From: Dietzia sp. JS16-p6b
GTDB taxonomy: Bacteria; Actinomycetota; Actinomycetes; Mycobacteriales; Mycobacteriaceae
Assembly: GCF_003052165.1 (NCBI RefSeq)
Contig: NZ_CP024869.1
Span: forward strand, 744,001 to 808,000
Direction: 5' to 3'
DNA length: 64,000 nt
Under the pieces are notes generated by a model. It ran no database searches and was not told the DNA's origin. It saw nothing but the letters and a program-made list of their open reading frames with translations. A program made the position numbers and the translations under genes. Shown here piece after piece: positions 1 through 7,551 of the stretch (the first letter of the stretch is position 1; each line of letters opens with the position of its first letter).

Positions 1-1455
1 GAACTCGTGGAGGCCGCACACGGCCATGCCCGTGGGCTGCGCGCGCTCGGGCTGGGAGCCGGGGACGGGATCGTCCTGATGGCACCGAACAGCATCGGCT
101 TCCTCGAGGTCTACTTCGCCGCCCTGGAGATCGGGCTCTATGTCGCTCCCGCCAACTGGCACCTGACGGGTCCCGAGGTGGCCTACATTCTCGAGAACTC
201 GGGGTCGACGGTGTTCGTGGCCGACGAGAGGTTCGCCGACGTGGCCACCGTCGCCGCGGAGGAGGCCGGACTCGACCCCGCCCGCTGCTACGCGATCGGC
301 GACGTGCCGGGGTTCCGGCCGCTGTCCGAACTCGCCGTCCCGGCAAACGGCGAGGATTCCTTGCCGTCGGACCGCACGCTCGGCGCCCCCATGCTCTACA
401 CCTCGGGCACCACCGGTCGCCCCAAGGGCGTCCGCAGGCCGCTGACCGGGGCCTCCCCGGATCAGGTTACGGTCCCCAACTACTTCTTCTTCGCCGGCTT
501 CGGCATCCAGGGCCCGGACAACGTCCACATCTGCGGCTCGCCGCTCTACCACACGGCTGTGCTCAACTTCGTCGCGATCTCGCTCAACCTGGGTCAGACG
601 GTGGTCCTCATGGACAAGTGGAGCCCGGAGGAGATGCTGCGTCTGATCGACGCGCACGGGGTCACCCAGTCCCACATGGTCCCGACGCAGTTCTCGCGAC
701 TGCTCGAACTGCCGGAGGACGTGCGCGCGAAGTACGACGTGTCGAGTCTCCGGACGATCGTCCACGGCGCCGCCCCGTGCCCGCAGCACGTCAAACAGGC
801 GATGCTGGACTGGTGGGGGCCCGTCCTGACCGAGTACTACGCGGGCACCGAGGGCGGCGGCTGCACCATCACGGGCGAGGAGTGGCTGCGCAAGCCCGGG
901 AGCGTGGGCCGGCCGTGGAAGACCACCACTCTGAAAATCCTCGACGACGACGGCAACGAGCTCCCCGTCGGCGAGACGGGCAACGTCTACCTCCAGATGC
1001 ACGGATCCAGATTCGAGTATCACCAGGACAAGGAGAAGACGGCGAAGACCTATGTCGGCGAGCTGTTCACCATGGGCGACATCGGCTACGTGGATTCGGA
1101 CGGCTACCTGTTCCTGTGCGACCGCAAGAACGACATGATCATCTCCGGAGGGGTGAACATCTACCCTGCCGAGATCGAGTCGGAGATGACCCGCCACGAC
1201 GCCGTCCGTGACGTGGCGGTGTTCGGCATCCCGCACGCCGACTGGGGCGAGGAGGTCAAGGCCGTGGTGGAGCTGGCCGAGGGATACGTCGAATCCGACG
1301 AGCTCAAGGCCCAGATCCTCGAGGACCTCTCCGGGCGACTGGCCAAGTTCAAGATGCCGCGGTCGATCGACGTGGTGGAGGAACTGCCCCGACAGGCCAA
1401 CGGCAAGCTGGTCAAGCGCACGCTCAAGGACCCGTACTGGGCGGACGCCCGCTGA
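1..1455 (+). CDS. Acyl-CoA synthetase (FadD family), 5' end outside window
   Basis: An AMP-forming acyl-CoA ligase that activates a carboxylic acid to its CoA thioester via an acyl-adenylate. The frame is open from base 1, so the start lies upstream and the first ATP-binding segment is cut off. Visible motifs are the phosphate-binding loop YTSGTTGRPKGV (about 394-432), the adenylate motif YYAGTEGGG (about 835), the hinge region GYLFLCDRKNDMI (about 1102-1140) and the C-terminal catalytic lysine in ANGKLVKR (about 1396). It sits just upstream of an aldehyde dehydrogenase in a sterol-degradation locus, so a steroid or other lipid acid is a plausible substrate. That is inference; the family fold alone does not fix the substrate. 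Confidence 0.88.
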   Translation, partial: ELVEAAHGHARGLRALGLGAGDGIVLMAPNSIGFLEVYFAALEIGLYVAPANWHLTGPEVAYILENSGSTVFVADERFADVATVAAEEAGLDPARCYAIGDVPGFRPLSELAVPANGEDSLPSDRTLGAPMLYTSGTTGRPKGVRRPLTGASPDQVTVPNYFFFAGFGIQGPDNVHICGSPLYHTAVLNFVAISLNLGQTVVLMDKWSPEEMLRLIDAHGVTQSHMVPTQFSRLLELPEDVRAKYDVSSLRTIVHGAAPCPQHVKQAMLDWWGPVLTEYYAGTEGGGCTITGEEWLRKPGSVGRPWKTTTLKILDDDGNELPVGETGNVYLQMHGSRFEYHQDKEKTAKTYVGELFTMGDIGYVDSDGYLFLCDRKNDMIISGGVNIYPAEIESEMTRHDAVRDVAVFGIPHADWGEEVKAVVELAEGYVESDELKAQILEDLSGRLAKFKMPRSIDVVEELPRQANGKLVKRTLKDPYWADAR

Positions 1456-1488
1456 GGCGGAACCCCAACCGACCGGAGGGGCGGTCAC

Positions 1489-1494
1489 TACCCT
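1489..1494 (+). promoter_or_regulatory. Putative -10 hexamer TACCCT for leaderless aldehyde dehydrogenase
   Basis: TACCCT ends 6 nt before the ATG at 1501. No Shine-Dalgarno sequence lies at normal distance (the nearest GGAGG is about 25 nt away), so transcription probably begins at or next to the ATG. Confidence 0.45.
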
Positions 1495-1500
1495 GGACAC

Positions 1501-2961
1501 ATGACCAGAACCCCGACCGCCCGTGATCTCACGCTCGCCCAGATCCTCGAGCGGCAGCAGCAGGCGTTCCTCGCCGACCCACAGCCCGCCGCCGGGATCC
1601 GGCGGGACCGGATCCAACGGCTCAAACGCCTCGTGCTGGACAACGCGGCCGAGTTCAACGAGGCGATCCGGGAAGACTACGGTTGCCGGCCCGAGGCGTT
1701 CTCCACGATCACCGACATCGCCTCGTCGATCCCGGACCTGGACCATCAGCGCGGCCACCTCACCCGGTGGATGAAGCCCACGCGGGTCTCCCGGGCCCTC
1801 GACGCGGCGGGGTTCACCCAGCAGGTTCGCCATGATCCCAAGGGCGTCGTCGGGATCATCGGCCCCTGGAATTTCCCCCTGTACCTGACCATCGTCCCGG
1901 CCGGGTCGGCGCTCGCGGCGGGCAACCGGGTGATGATCCGGCCGTCGTCGGTCACCGCCCACACGACAGAGGTGCTCTGCGACCGCGCGCCCGAATACTT
2001 CGCCGTCGACGAACTGGCCGTCGCGGGACCCGAGCACGGGCGCGGTTCGGACTTCTCCGGCCTGCCCTTCGACCACCTGTTCTTCACCGGGTCCCCGGGC
2101 GTCGGCAGGTCCGTCGCGAGGGACGCAGCCGACAACCTGACCCCGGTCACCCTCGAACTCGGCGGCAAGAACCCCGTGGTGGTGGACGCCAGCGCCGACC
2201 TCGATCGTGCCGCGCGCGGCATCGCGGCCTCCCGCATCATCAACGGTGGCCAGGTGTGCATGTGCCCGGACTACGTCTTCGTCCCCGAGGGCGACGTCGG
2301 CAGGTTCTGCGACACCGTCCTGGACCAGTGGCGCCGCACACTGCCCGCCATCGTGGGCAACCCCGAGTACACCGCGATCGTCAACACGTCCAACTATGAG
2401 CGCGTCGTCGGCCTGATCGAGGACGCAGTGGCCAAGGGCGCGGTGCGGCGTGACGCCACCCCGGCGGGGGAGAGATTACCGGACGCGTCCGTCCGGAAGA
2501 TCGCCCCCACGCTGCTCACTGGCGTGACGCCGGAGATGGAGATCGACTCGGACGAGGTGTTCGGGCCCGTGCTCACGGTCTTCGGTTACCGGGGGCTCGA
2601 CGAGGCCGTGCGCTACATCAACGAGCGACCCAGCCCGCTGGTCCTGTACTGGTACGGCGAGAAGAACAGTCGCTTCGACCTCGTGGCCGACCGCACGCGC
2701 TCGGGGAACATCTACGGCAACGACTTCGGCATCGGGATGGCCTCCCCGGCCGTCCCCTTCGGAGGGGTCGGCAACTCGGGCATGGGCGGCTACCACGGGC
2801 ACTACGGCTTCCGCACGTTCAGGCACGAGCGGGCCGTGGCCATGCATTCCTGGAACGTCAACGTCTCCGAGTTCATGACGCCCCCGTTCACCGCGGCCAA
2901 GAAGCGGCTGGCCTCGGGGTACCTCGGGGCGCTGCGGGCCCGGACCCGGCTGGGCTTGTAA
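1501..2961 (+). CDS. Aldehyde dehydrogenase (ALDH superfamily, class-3/coniferyl-aldehyde-like)
   Basis: NAD(P)-dependent oxidation of an aldehyde to an acid. The 486-aa protein has the cofactor motif PWNFPLYL near residue 120, FFTGSPGVG near 196, the general-base glutamate in LELGGKNP, and the catalytic cysteine in GGQVCMCPDY near residue 255. The C-terminus is basic and lacks a clear membrane anchor. It follows an acyl-CoA ligase by 45 bp in the same direction. An aldehyde dehydrogenase followed by CoA ligation is a logical way to feed a side-chain alcohol or aldehyde into beta-oxidation. The ATG at 1501 is chosen because a TANNNT element precedes it by 6 nt and the N-terminus matches the family. 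Confidence 0.9.
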   Translation: MTRTPTARDLTLAQILERQQQAFLADPQPAAGIRRDRIQRLKRLVLDNAAEFNEAIREDYGCRPEAFSTITDIASSIPDLDHQRGHLTRWMKPTRVSRALDAAGFTQQVRHDPKGVVGIIGPWNFPLYLTIVPAGSALAAGNRVMIRPSSVTAHTTEVLCDRAPEYFAVDELAVAGPEHGRGSDFSGLPFDHLFFTGSPGVGRSVARDAADNLTPVTLELGGKNPVVVDASADLDRAARGIAASRIINGGQVCMCPDYVFVPEGDVGRFCDTVLDQWRRTLPAIVGNPEYTAIVNTSNYERVVGLIEDAVAKGAVRRDATPAGERLPDASVRKIAPTLLTGVTPEMEIDSDEVFGPVLTVFGYRGLDEAVRYINERPSPLVLYWYGEKNSRFDLVADRTRSGNIYGNDFGIGMASPAVPFGGVGNSGMGGYHGHYGFRTFRHERAVAMHSWNVNVSEFMTPPFTAAKKRLASGYLGALRARTRLGL

Positions 2962-2964
2962 CCG

Positions 2965-3002
2965 GGCGCGGGCCCTGCTGGGAATGCAGCCGGGCCCGCG
3001 CC
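2965..3002. terminator. Bidirectional hairpin terminator
   Basis: Inverted repeat GGCGCGGGCCC (2965-2975) and GGGCCCGCGCC (2992-3002), with a small inner TGC/GCA pairing. It lies between the converging aldehyde dehydrogenase and echA19 genes. No T tract follows, as is common in actinobacteria. Confidence 0.6.
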
Positions 3003-3007
3003 GCCGC

Positions 3008-3814
3008 TCACTCTCCGCGGAACTCGGGCCTGCGCTTCTCCGCGAACGCGCGGGGGCCCTCCTTGGCGTCGGCGGAGGCGAAGACCCGGCCGCCGACCTC
3101 GGCGTCGACGCGGAAGGCCTCCTCCTCGTGCATGCCCTCGGTGCGGCGGATCGTCTCGATCATCCCCTGCACCGCCAGGGGCCCGTTCGCGGCGATGAGC
3201 TCGGCGAGCTCGAGTGCCTTGTCGAGCGCGGTGCCGTCCTCGACCACGTGGCCGATCAGTCCGAACCGCTCCGCCTCCTCGGCGCTGAGATGGCGGCCCG
3301 TCATGAGGACCTCCATGGCCACGGTGTAGGGGATCTGGCGCACGAGTCGGACCGCGGACCCACCGAGGGGGTACAGGCCCCAGCGGGCCTCGGAGACGCC
3401 GAACTTCGCCGACCGGCCGGCGACCCGGATGTCGGTGCCCTGCAGGATCTCGGTCCCGCCCGCGATCGCGGGCCCCTCGACGGCGGCGATGAGCGGCTTG
3501 CTCAACCGACGACCCTTGAGCAGCGCGGGCAGACGGGACAGGTCCCAGCCCCCGCCCGCGAACTTGTCCCCCGGCGCGTCCTTGTTCATGGCCTTGAGAT
3601 CCGCGCCCGCGCAGAAGTACCCGCCCGCGCCGGTGAGGATGCACGCACGGATGTCCGGGTCGGAGTCCACCAGATCCCACGCCGCCTCCATGCCGCGCAT
3701 CATCGGGCCGGACAGGGCGTTGCGGGCCTCGGGGCGGTTCATGGTCACCACCAGGACGTGCCCACGTCGTTCGGTGAGCAGGTGCTGGTCCTCGGGCGTC
3801 TCGACGCGGGTCAT
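3008..3814 (-). CDS. echA19: Enoyl-CoA hydratase, EchA19-like
   Basis: A crotonase-fold hydratase of 268 aa. Both catalytic glutamates are visible, in [12 protein letters not shown] and [14 protein letters not shown]. The oxyanion-hole segment is [12 protein letters not shown]. The ATG at 3814 follows a good ribosome binding site (GGAGG, 4 nt upstream). It is divergent from fadD19 with a KstR-like operator between them, the arrangement of echA19 (Rv3516) and fadD19 (Rv3515c) in mycobacteria. There EchA19 hydrates a steroid enoyl-CoA with a shortened side chain. The family is certain; the sterol role is inferred from context and synteny. Confidence 0.85.
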   Translation of the reverse strand: MTRVETPEDQHLLTERRGHVLVVTMNRPEARNALSGPMMRGMEAAWDLVDSDPDIRACILTGAGGYFCAGADLKAMNKDAPGDKFAGGGWDLSRLPALLKGRRLSKPLIAAVEGPAIAGGTEILQGTDIRVAGRSAKFGVSEARWGLYPLGGSAVRLVRQIPYTVAMEVLMTGRHLSAEEAERFGLIGHVVEDGTALDKALELAELIAANGPLAVQGMIETIRRTEGMHEEEAFRVDAEVGGRVFASADAKEGPRAFAEKRRPEFRGE

Positions 3815-3866
3815 CGGGCCTCCAAAAATTAGTTACGCGGGTTCACGGCTTTCGCCCACGGCTGAC

Positions 3867-3880
3867 GGTAACACGTTCTA
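3867..3880. promoter_or_regulatory. KstR-type operator in the echA19/fadD19 divergent promoter
   Basis: GGTAACACGTTCTA contains the palindromic core AACACGTT. It shares this core and the CTA flank with the boxes at 11578 and 12918. KstR, a TetR-family repressor of sterol catabolism, is known to bind palindromes with an AACnnGTT core. The box touches the TAGTTT element (3879-3884) 6 nt before the fadD19 ATG, so a bound repressor would block that promoter. Confidence 0.8.
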
Positions 3881-3884
3881 GTTT
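3879..3884 (+). promoter_or_regulatory. Putative -10 hexamer TAGTTT for leaderless fadD19
   Basis: TAGTTT is 6 nt upstream of the ATG at 3891 and overlaps the KstR-like box by 2 nt. There is no Shine-Dalgarno sequence between the hexamer and the start. Confidence 0.5.
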
Positions 3885-3890
3885 GGGTGT

Positions 3891-5527
3891 ATGGCGTACA
3901 CCATCGGAGATCTCGTCGAGCACAGCGTTGACCGCGTTCCGGACCGGGTCGTCCTGGTCCAGGAGGGTCGGTCGTTCACCTTCAGAGAACTGGAGGCCAG
4001 GGCCAACAGACTCGCCCACCACCTGACATCGGTCGGCGTCGGGCCGGACGACAAGGTGGCGGTGTACAGCCGCAACACCATCGAGGCGGTCGAGGCCATG
4101 GTCGCGATCTTCAAGATCCGCGCGGTCATGGTCAACGTCAACTACCGGTACGTCCCGGCGGAACTCGAGTACCTGCTCGACAACTCCGACTCGGTCGTGG
4201 TGGTCCACGAGCGCCGGTACTCGGACGTGCTGGCCCAGGCCCTGCCCCACACGCCGGGGGTCAGGCACTGCCTGGTGATCGAGGACGGCACCGACACCCC
4301 CGACCCGCAGACGCCGGACGGGGTCTCCGTCGCGCACTACGACGACGCGCTGGCGGCGCAGTCACCCGAGCGGGACTTCGGTGAGCGGTCGAACGACGAC
4401 ATCTACATGCTGTACACCGGCGGCACCACGGGCTCACCGAAGGGCGTGATGTGGCGGCAGGAGGACGTGTTCATGGTCCTCGGCGGAGGCATCGACTTCC
4501 TCACCGGTGAGAAGGTCGCCGACGAGTGGGAGCTCGCGAACAAGGCCGTCGACGGTGGCGTGCTGGTCCGGGCCGCGCTGCCGCCGCTGATCCACGGCGG
4601 CGCGCAGTGGGCGATCCTCATGGCCCTGTTCGCCGGGCACACCAGCGTGCTCATCCCGGAGTTCGACCCCGAGGAAATCTGGCAGACGGTCACCGACCGC
4701 AAGATCAACCTGATGTTCATCACCGGTGACGCGATGGCGCGCCCGATGATCGAGGCCTGGGACGCGGAGAAGTACGACCCGTCATCGCTCTTCTACATCG
4801 GCTCCTCCGCCGCCCTGTTCTCGCCGTCGGTCAAGGACCAGTTCATCGAGGCCTTCCCCAACGCGATGATCTCGGACTCCATCGGCTCCTCCGAGACCGG
4901 CTTCTCCGGGATCGCCCTGGCGGAGAAGGGCAAGACCCACACCGGGGGTCCCCGCGTGAAGATCGACGGCGAGACCACGGTCCTCGACGCCGACGGCAAC
5001 GAGGTCCCCCCGGTTCCGACATCGTCGGCAAGGTCGCCCGCACCGGGCACATCCCGGTCGGGTACTACAAGGACGAGGTCAAGACCGCCGCCACGTTCAA
5101 GACGTACAACGGCAGGCGCTACTCCATCCCCGGTGACGACGCCCGGGTCGAGTCCGACGGGACCGTCACGATGCTCGGCCGCGGCTCGGTCTCCATCAAC
5201 ACCGGCGGCGAGAAGGTGCATCCGGAAGAGGTCGAGGCGGCACTGAAGACGCACCCCGACGTGTTCGACGCACTGGTGATCGGCGTGCCGGACGAGCGGA
5301 TGGGTCACAAGGTCGCGGCGGTGTTGCACACCCGTGACGGCAAGTGCCCGCCGATCGAGGAGATCAACGAGTACGCCCGCAAGGAGATCGCGCGGTACAA
5401 GTGCCCGCGCGCGCTGTGGGTCGAGACCTCGGTCAAGCGCAACCCCGCGGGCAAGCCCGACTACCGGTGGGCCGCGGAGATCGCCGCGTCCCGCCCCGCA
5501 GACGACACCCAGGAGATCAGCAAGTGA
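3891..5527 (+). CDS. fadD19: Steroid side-chain acyl-CoA synthetase FadD19, apparent -1 frameshift at 5006-5011
   Basis: An AMP-forming ligase; FadD19 homologues activate the C26 carboxylate of 3-oxo-cholestenoic acid. The first part (3891-5011) carries the loop LYTGGTTGSPKGVMW and the motif GSSETGFSG. The C-terminal part continues in another frame and carries RRYSIPGDDARVE, NTGGEKVHPEE and the catalytic lysine in RNPAGKPDYRW. The frame breaks in a run of six C at 5006-5011. A seventh C restores GSDIVGKVARTGHIPVGYYK and a protein of about 545 aa, the normal family length. Both halves look under purifying selection, so I favour a sequencing error over a real pseudogene. A KstR-like box controls the promoter. 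Confidence 0.85.
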
Positions 5528-6636
5528 GCATCCGCACCCCCCTCGCCGAGCAGTTCGGCATCGAGTACCCGGTCTTCGCGTTCACCCCGTCCAAGGCCGT
5601 CGCGGCGGCGGTGACTCGCGCCGGTGGCATGGGCGTGCTGGGCTGCGTCCGCTACAACGACGCCGCCGAGCTCGACGAGGTGCTCACCTGGATGGACGAG
5701 AACACCGACGGCAAGCCCTACGGTGTCGACATCGTCATGCCCAACAAGGTCCCCACCGAGGGCAGCACCACCGACATCGCCGCGATGATCCCCGAGGAGC
5801 ACAAGGCGTTCGTCTCGCGCGTCCTGGACGACCTCGGCGTGCCGCCGCTCGGTGACGACGCCGAGCACAACGCCGGCGTGATCGGGTGGCTGCACTCGGT
5901 CGCGCAGTCGCACGTGGAGATGTCGCTCAAGCACCGGCCGGTGCTCATCGCCAACGCGCTCGGCTCCCCGCCCAAGCACATCGTGGACCTCGCGCACGCC
6001 AACGGGATCAAGGTCGCCGCGCTCGCCGGTGCGAAGAAGCACGCGCTCGCGCACGTGGACAACGGCGTCGACATCGTGATCGCCCAGGGCGGGGAGGCCG
6101 GCGGCCACACCGGCGAGGTCGCCACCCTCGTGCTGGTGCCGGAGATCGTCGCTGCGCTCGACGGGCGCGCGCCCGTGCTGGCCGCCGGCGGGATCGGGAG
6201 CGGCTCGCAGGTCGCGGCCGCGATCGGCATGGGCGCCGAGGGGGCGTGGATGGGCTCCCGGTGGCTCACCGCCGCGGAGTACGGCGATGACGGCGGCTCG
6301 AAGGCGATGCAGGAGGCGCTCGTCGCGGCCACCAGTGCCGACACCGTCCGCACCCGCATCTACTCGGGCAAGCCCGCGCGACTGCTCAAGAGCAAGTGGA
6401 CCGAGGCGTGGGCGGCCGAGGGTGCGCCGAGTCCGTTGCCGATGCCGCTGCAGAACATCCTCGTCGCGGAGGCGCACCAGCGGATCTCGGAGGCGCAGGA
6501 TCCGGAGGTCGTGGCCATGCCGGCGGGCCAGATCATCGGTTCCCTGGAGGGTGTCGTCCCGGTCGCCGAGACGATGGCCCAGATCGCGAGAGAGTACGAG
6601 GCGGCGGTGGAGCGCCTGCGCGGCACCCTGGGCTGA
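5524..6636 (+). CDS. Nitronate monooxygenase / 2-nitropropane dioxygenase family FMN oxidoreductase
   Basis: A 370-aa TIM-barrel flavoprotein. Diagnostic segments are TRAGGMGVLG near residue 30, AQGGEAGGHTGEV near residue 180 (the phosphate-binding glycine-rich loop with the conserved histidine) and VLAAGGIGSG near residue 220. The GTG start at 5524 overlaps the fadD19 stop by 4 nt (GTGA), so the two genes are translationally coupled. A longer open frame upstream exists only as a shadow of fadD19. Relatives in steroid loci (IpdC class) act as enoyl-CoA reductases in ring degradation, so a steroid reductase role is possible. The exact reaction cannot be read from sequence. Confidence 0.85.
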   Translation: MSIRTPLAEQFGIEYPVFAFTPSKAVAAAVTRAGGMGVLGCVRYNDAAELDEVLTWMDENTDGKPYGVDIVMPNKVPTEGSTTDIAAMIPEEHKAFVSRVLDDLGVPPLGDDAEHNAGVIGWLHSVAQSHVEMSLKHRPVLIANALGSPPKHIVDLAHANGIKVAALAGAKKHALAHVDNGVDIVIAQGGEAGGHTGEVATLVLVPEIVAALDGRAPVLAAGGIGSGSQVAAAIGMGAEGAWMGSRWLTAAEYGDDGGSKAMQEALVAATSADTVRTRIYSGKPARLLKSKWTEAWAAEGAPSPLPMPLQNILVAEAHQRISEAQDPEVVAMPAGQIIGSLEGVVPVAETMAQIAREYEAAVERLRGTLG

Positions 6637-6688
6637 CCACGCTGACCACCCTGGGCTGACCACCCCGGGCTGATCACCCCGGGCCCAC
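6624..6688 (+). repeat. 14-bp tandem repeat across the stop codon of the nitronate monooxygenase gene
   Basis: Units are CACCCTGGGCTGAC at 6624 and 6647, CACCCCGGGCTGAT at 6661 and CACCCCGGGCCCAC at 6675, with a 9-nt fragment (CACGCTGAC) between the first two. The gene's TGA at 6634-6636 lies inside the first unit. Confidence 0.85.
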
Positions 6689-6716
6689 GTCAGCGCGCGT
6701 CCGGATTTCTTTCACT

Positions 6717-6782
6717 GCCGCCCCCGGCGATGAACCCTCGCCCGCACCGATGCGCACGCGAGAGTTCATCGCCGGGGGCGGC
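6717..6782. terminator. Large bidirectional hairpin between converging genes
   Basis: Two 25-nt arms (6717-6741 and 6758-6782) match at 24 of 25 positions. The 16-nt loop can itself fold (CGCA/TGCG). It separates the nitronate monooxygenase gene from the oppositely oriented hemolysin III gene, and TGTGTTCT follows on the plus strand. Confidence 0.75.
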
Positions 6783-6838
6783 TGTGTTCTGGGCGTACAG
6801 GCGCGGCCGCGGATGCCCGCGCACGCCGGGGTGGCGGT

Positions 6839-7531
6839 TCAGGACTGCGTGATGAACAGCAGCATCGCCGCCCAGTGGCAGGCGAACGCGATGACCGTGC
6901 AGGTGTGGAAGACCTCGTGGAAGCCGAAGACCCCGGGAACGGGGTTCGGGCGCTTGAGGCCGTAGACCACTGCCCCGCCCGTGTAGGCCACGCCGCCGGC
7001 GACCACCAGTGCGACGCCGACGAGGTTGGCCTCGACAAGGTCACCGGCGAACCACACCGCCGTCCACCCGAGGACGATGTACAGCACGACGTACAACCAC
7101 CGCGGCGCCGACAGCCAGAACAGGCGGAACGCGATACCGATCAGCGCTCCCGTCCACACGATCGCCAGCAGGATCGTGCTGGCCGGGGCGTCGAGGGCGG
7201 CGACCGTCATGGGGGTGTAGGTGCCCGCGATGAGCAGGAAGATGTTCGAGTGGTCCAGCCGACGCAGCAGCGCGGTGGCCACCGGGCCCCAGGAACGGCG
7301 GTGGTACAGGGCCGAGATCCCGAAGAGCAGCGACGACGTGGCCAGGAACACCGCGCACGCCCACTTCAGCGCGGTCCCGTCCGCCAGGACGGTGAGGACC
7401 ACGCCGAGGACCACGGCCACCGGCAGCGTCCCGGCGTGGATCCACCCGCGGAGCAGCGGCTTCTCGGGTAGAGCGGGAACGCCGAAGTCGTCGTCGTCCA
7501 CGTCGGGCCTCGGGTGTGCAGTGGAGTTCAC
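6839..7531 (-). CDS. Hemolysin III / PAQR-family membrane protein (YqfA-like)
   Basis: A 230-aa protein with seven predicted hydrophobic segments. It carries the family's metal-site elements: serine and histidine in GISALYHRRSW near residue 75, and the paired histidines of FHEVFHTCTV with CHW near the C-terminus. The GTG at 7531 is chosen because TAGGTT lies 6 nt upstream, implying a leaderless transcript. Bacterial PAQR proteins are linked to membrane-lipid homeostasis, and the hemolysin name is historical. It lies between two sterol gene groups but shows no obvious KstR-like box of its own. Confidence 0.85.
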   Translation of the reverse strand: MNSTAHPRPDVDDDDFGVPALPEKPLLRGWIHAGTLPVAVVLGVVLTVLADGTALKWACAVFLATSSLLFGISALYHRRSWGPVATALLRRLDHSNIFLLIAGTYTPMTVAALDAPASTILLAIVWTGALIGIAFRLFWLSAPRWLYVVLYIVLGWTAVWFAGDLVEANLVGVALVVAGGVAYTGGAVVYGLKRPNPVPGVFGFHEVFHTCTVIAFACHWAAMLLFITQS

Positions 7532-7537
7532 ACGCAG

Positions 7538-7543
7538 AACCTA
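7538..7543 (-). promoter_or_regulatory. Putative -10 hexamer TAGGTT for the hemolysin III gene
   Basis: On the minus strand TAGGTT is followed by 6 nt and then the GTG at 7531. No Shine-Dalgarno sequence is present. Confidence 0.45.
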
Positions 7544-7551
7544 CCGCCACC

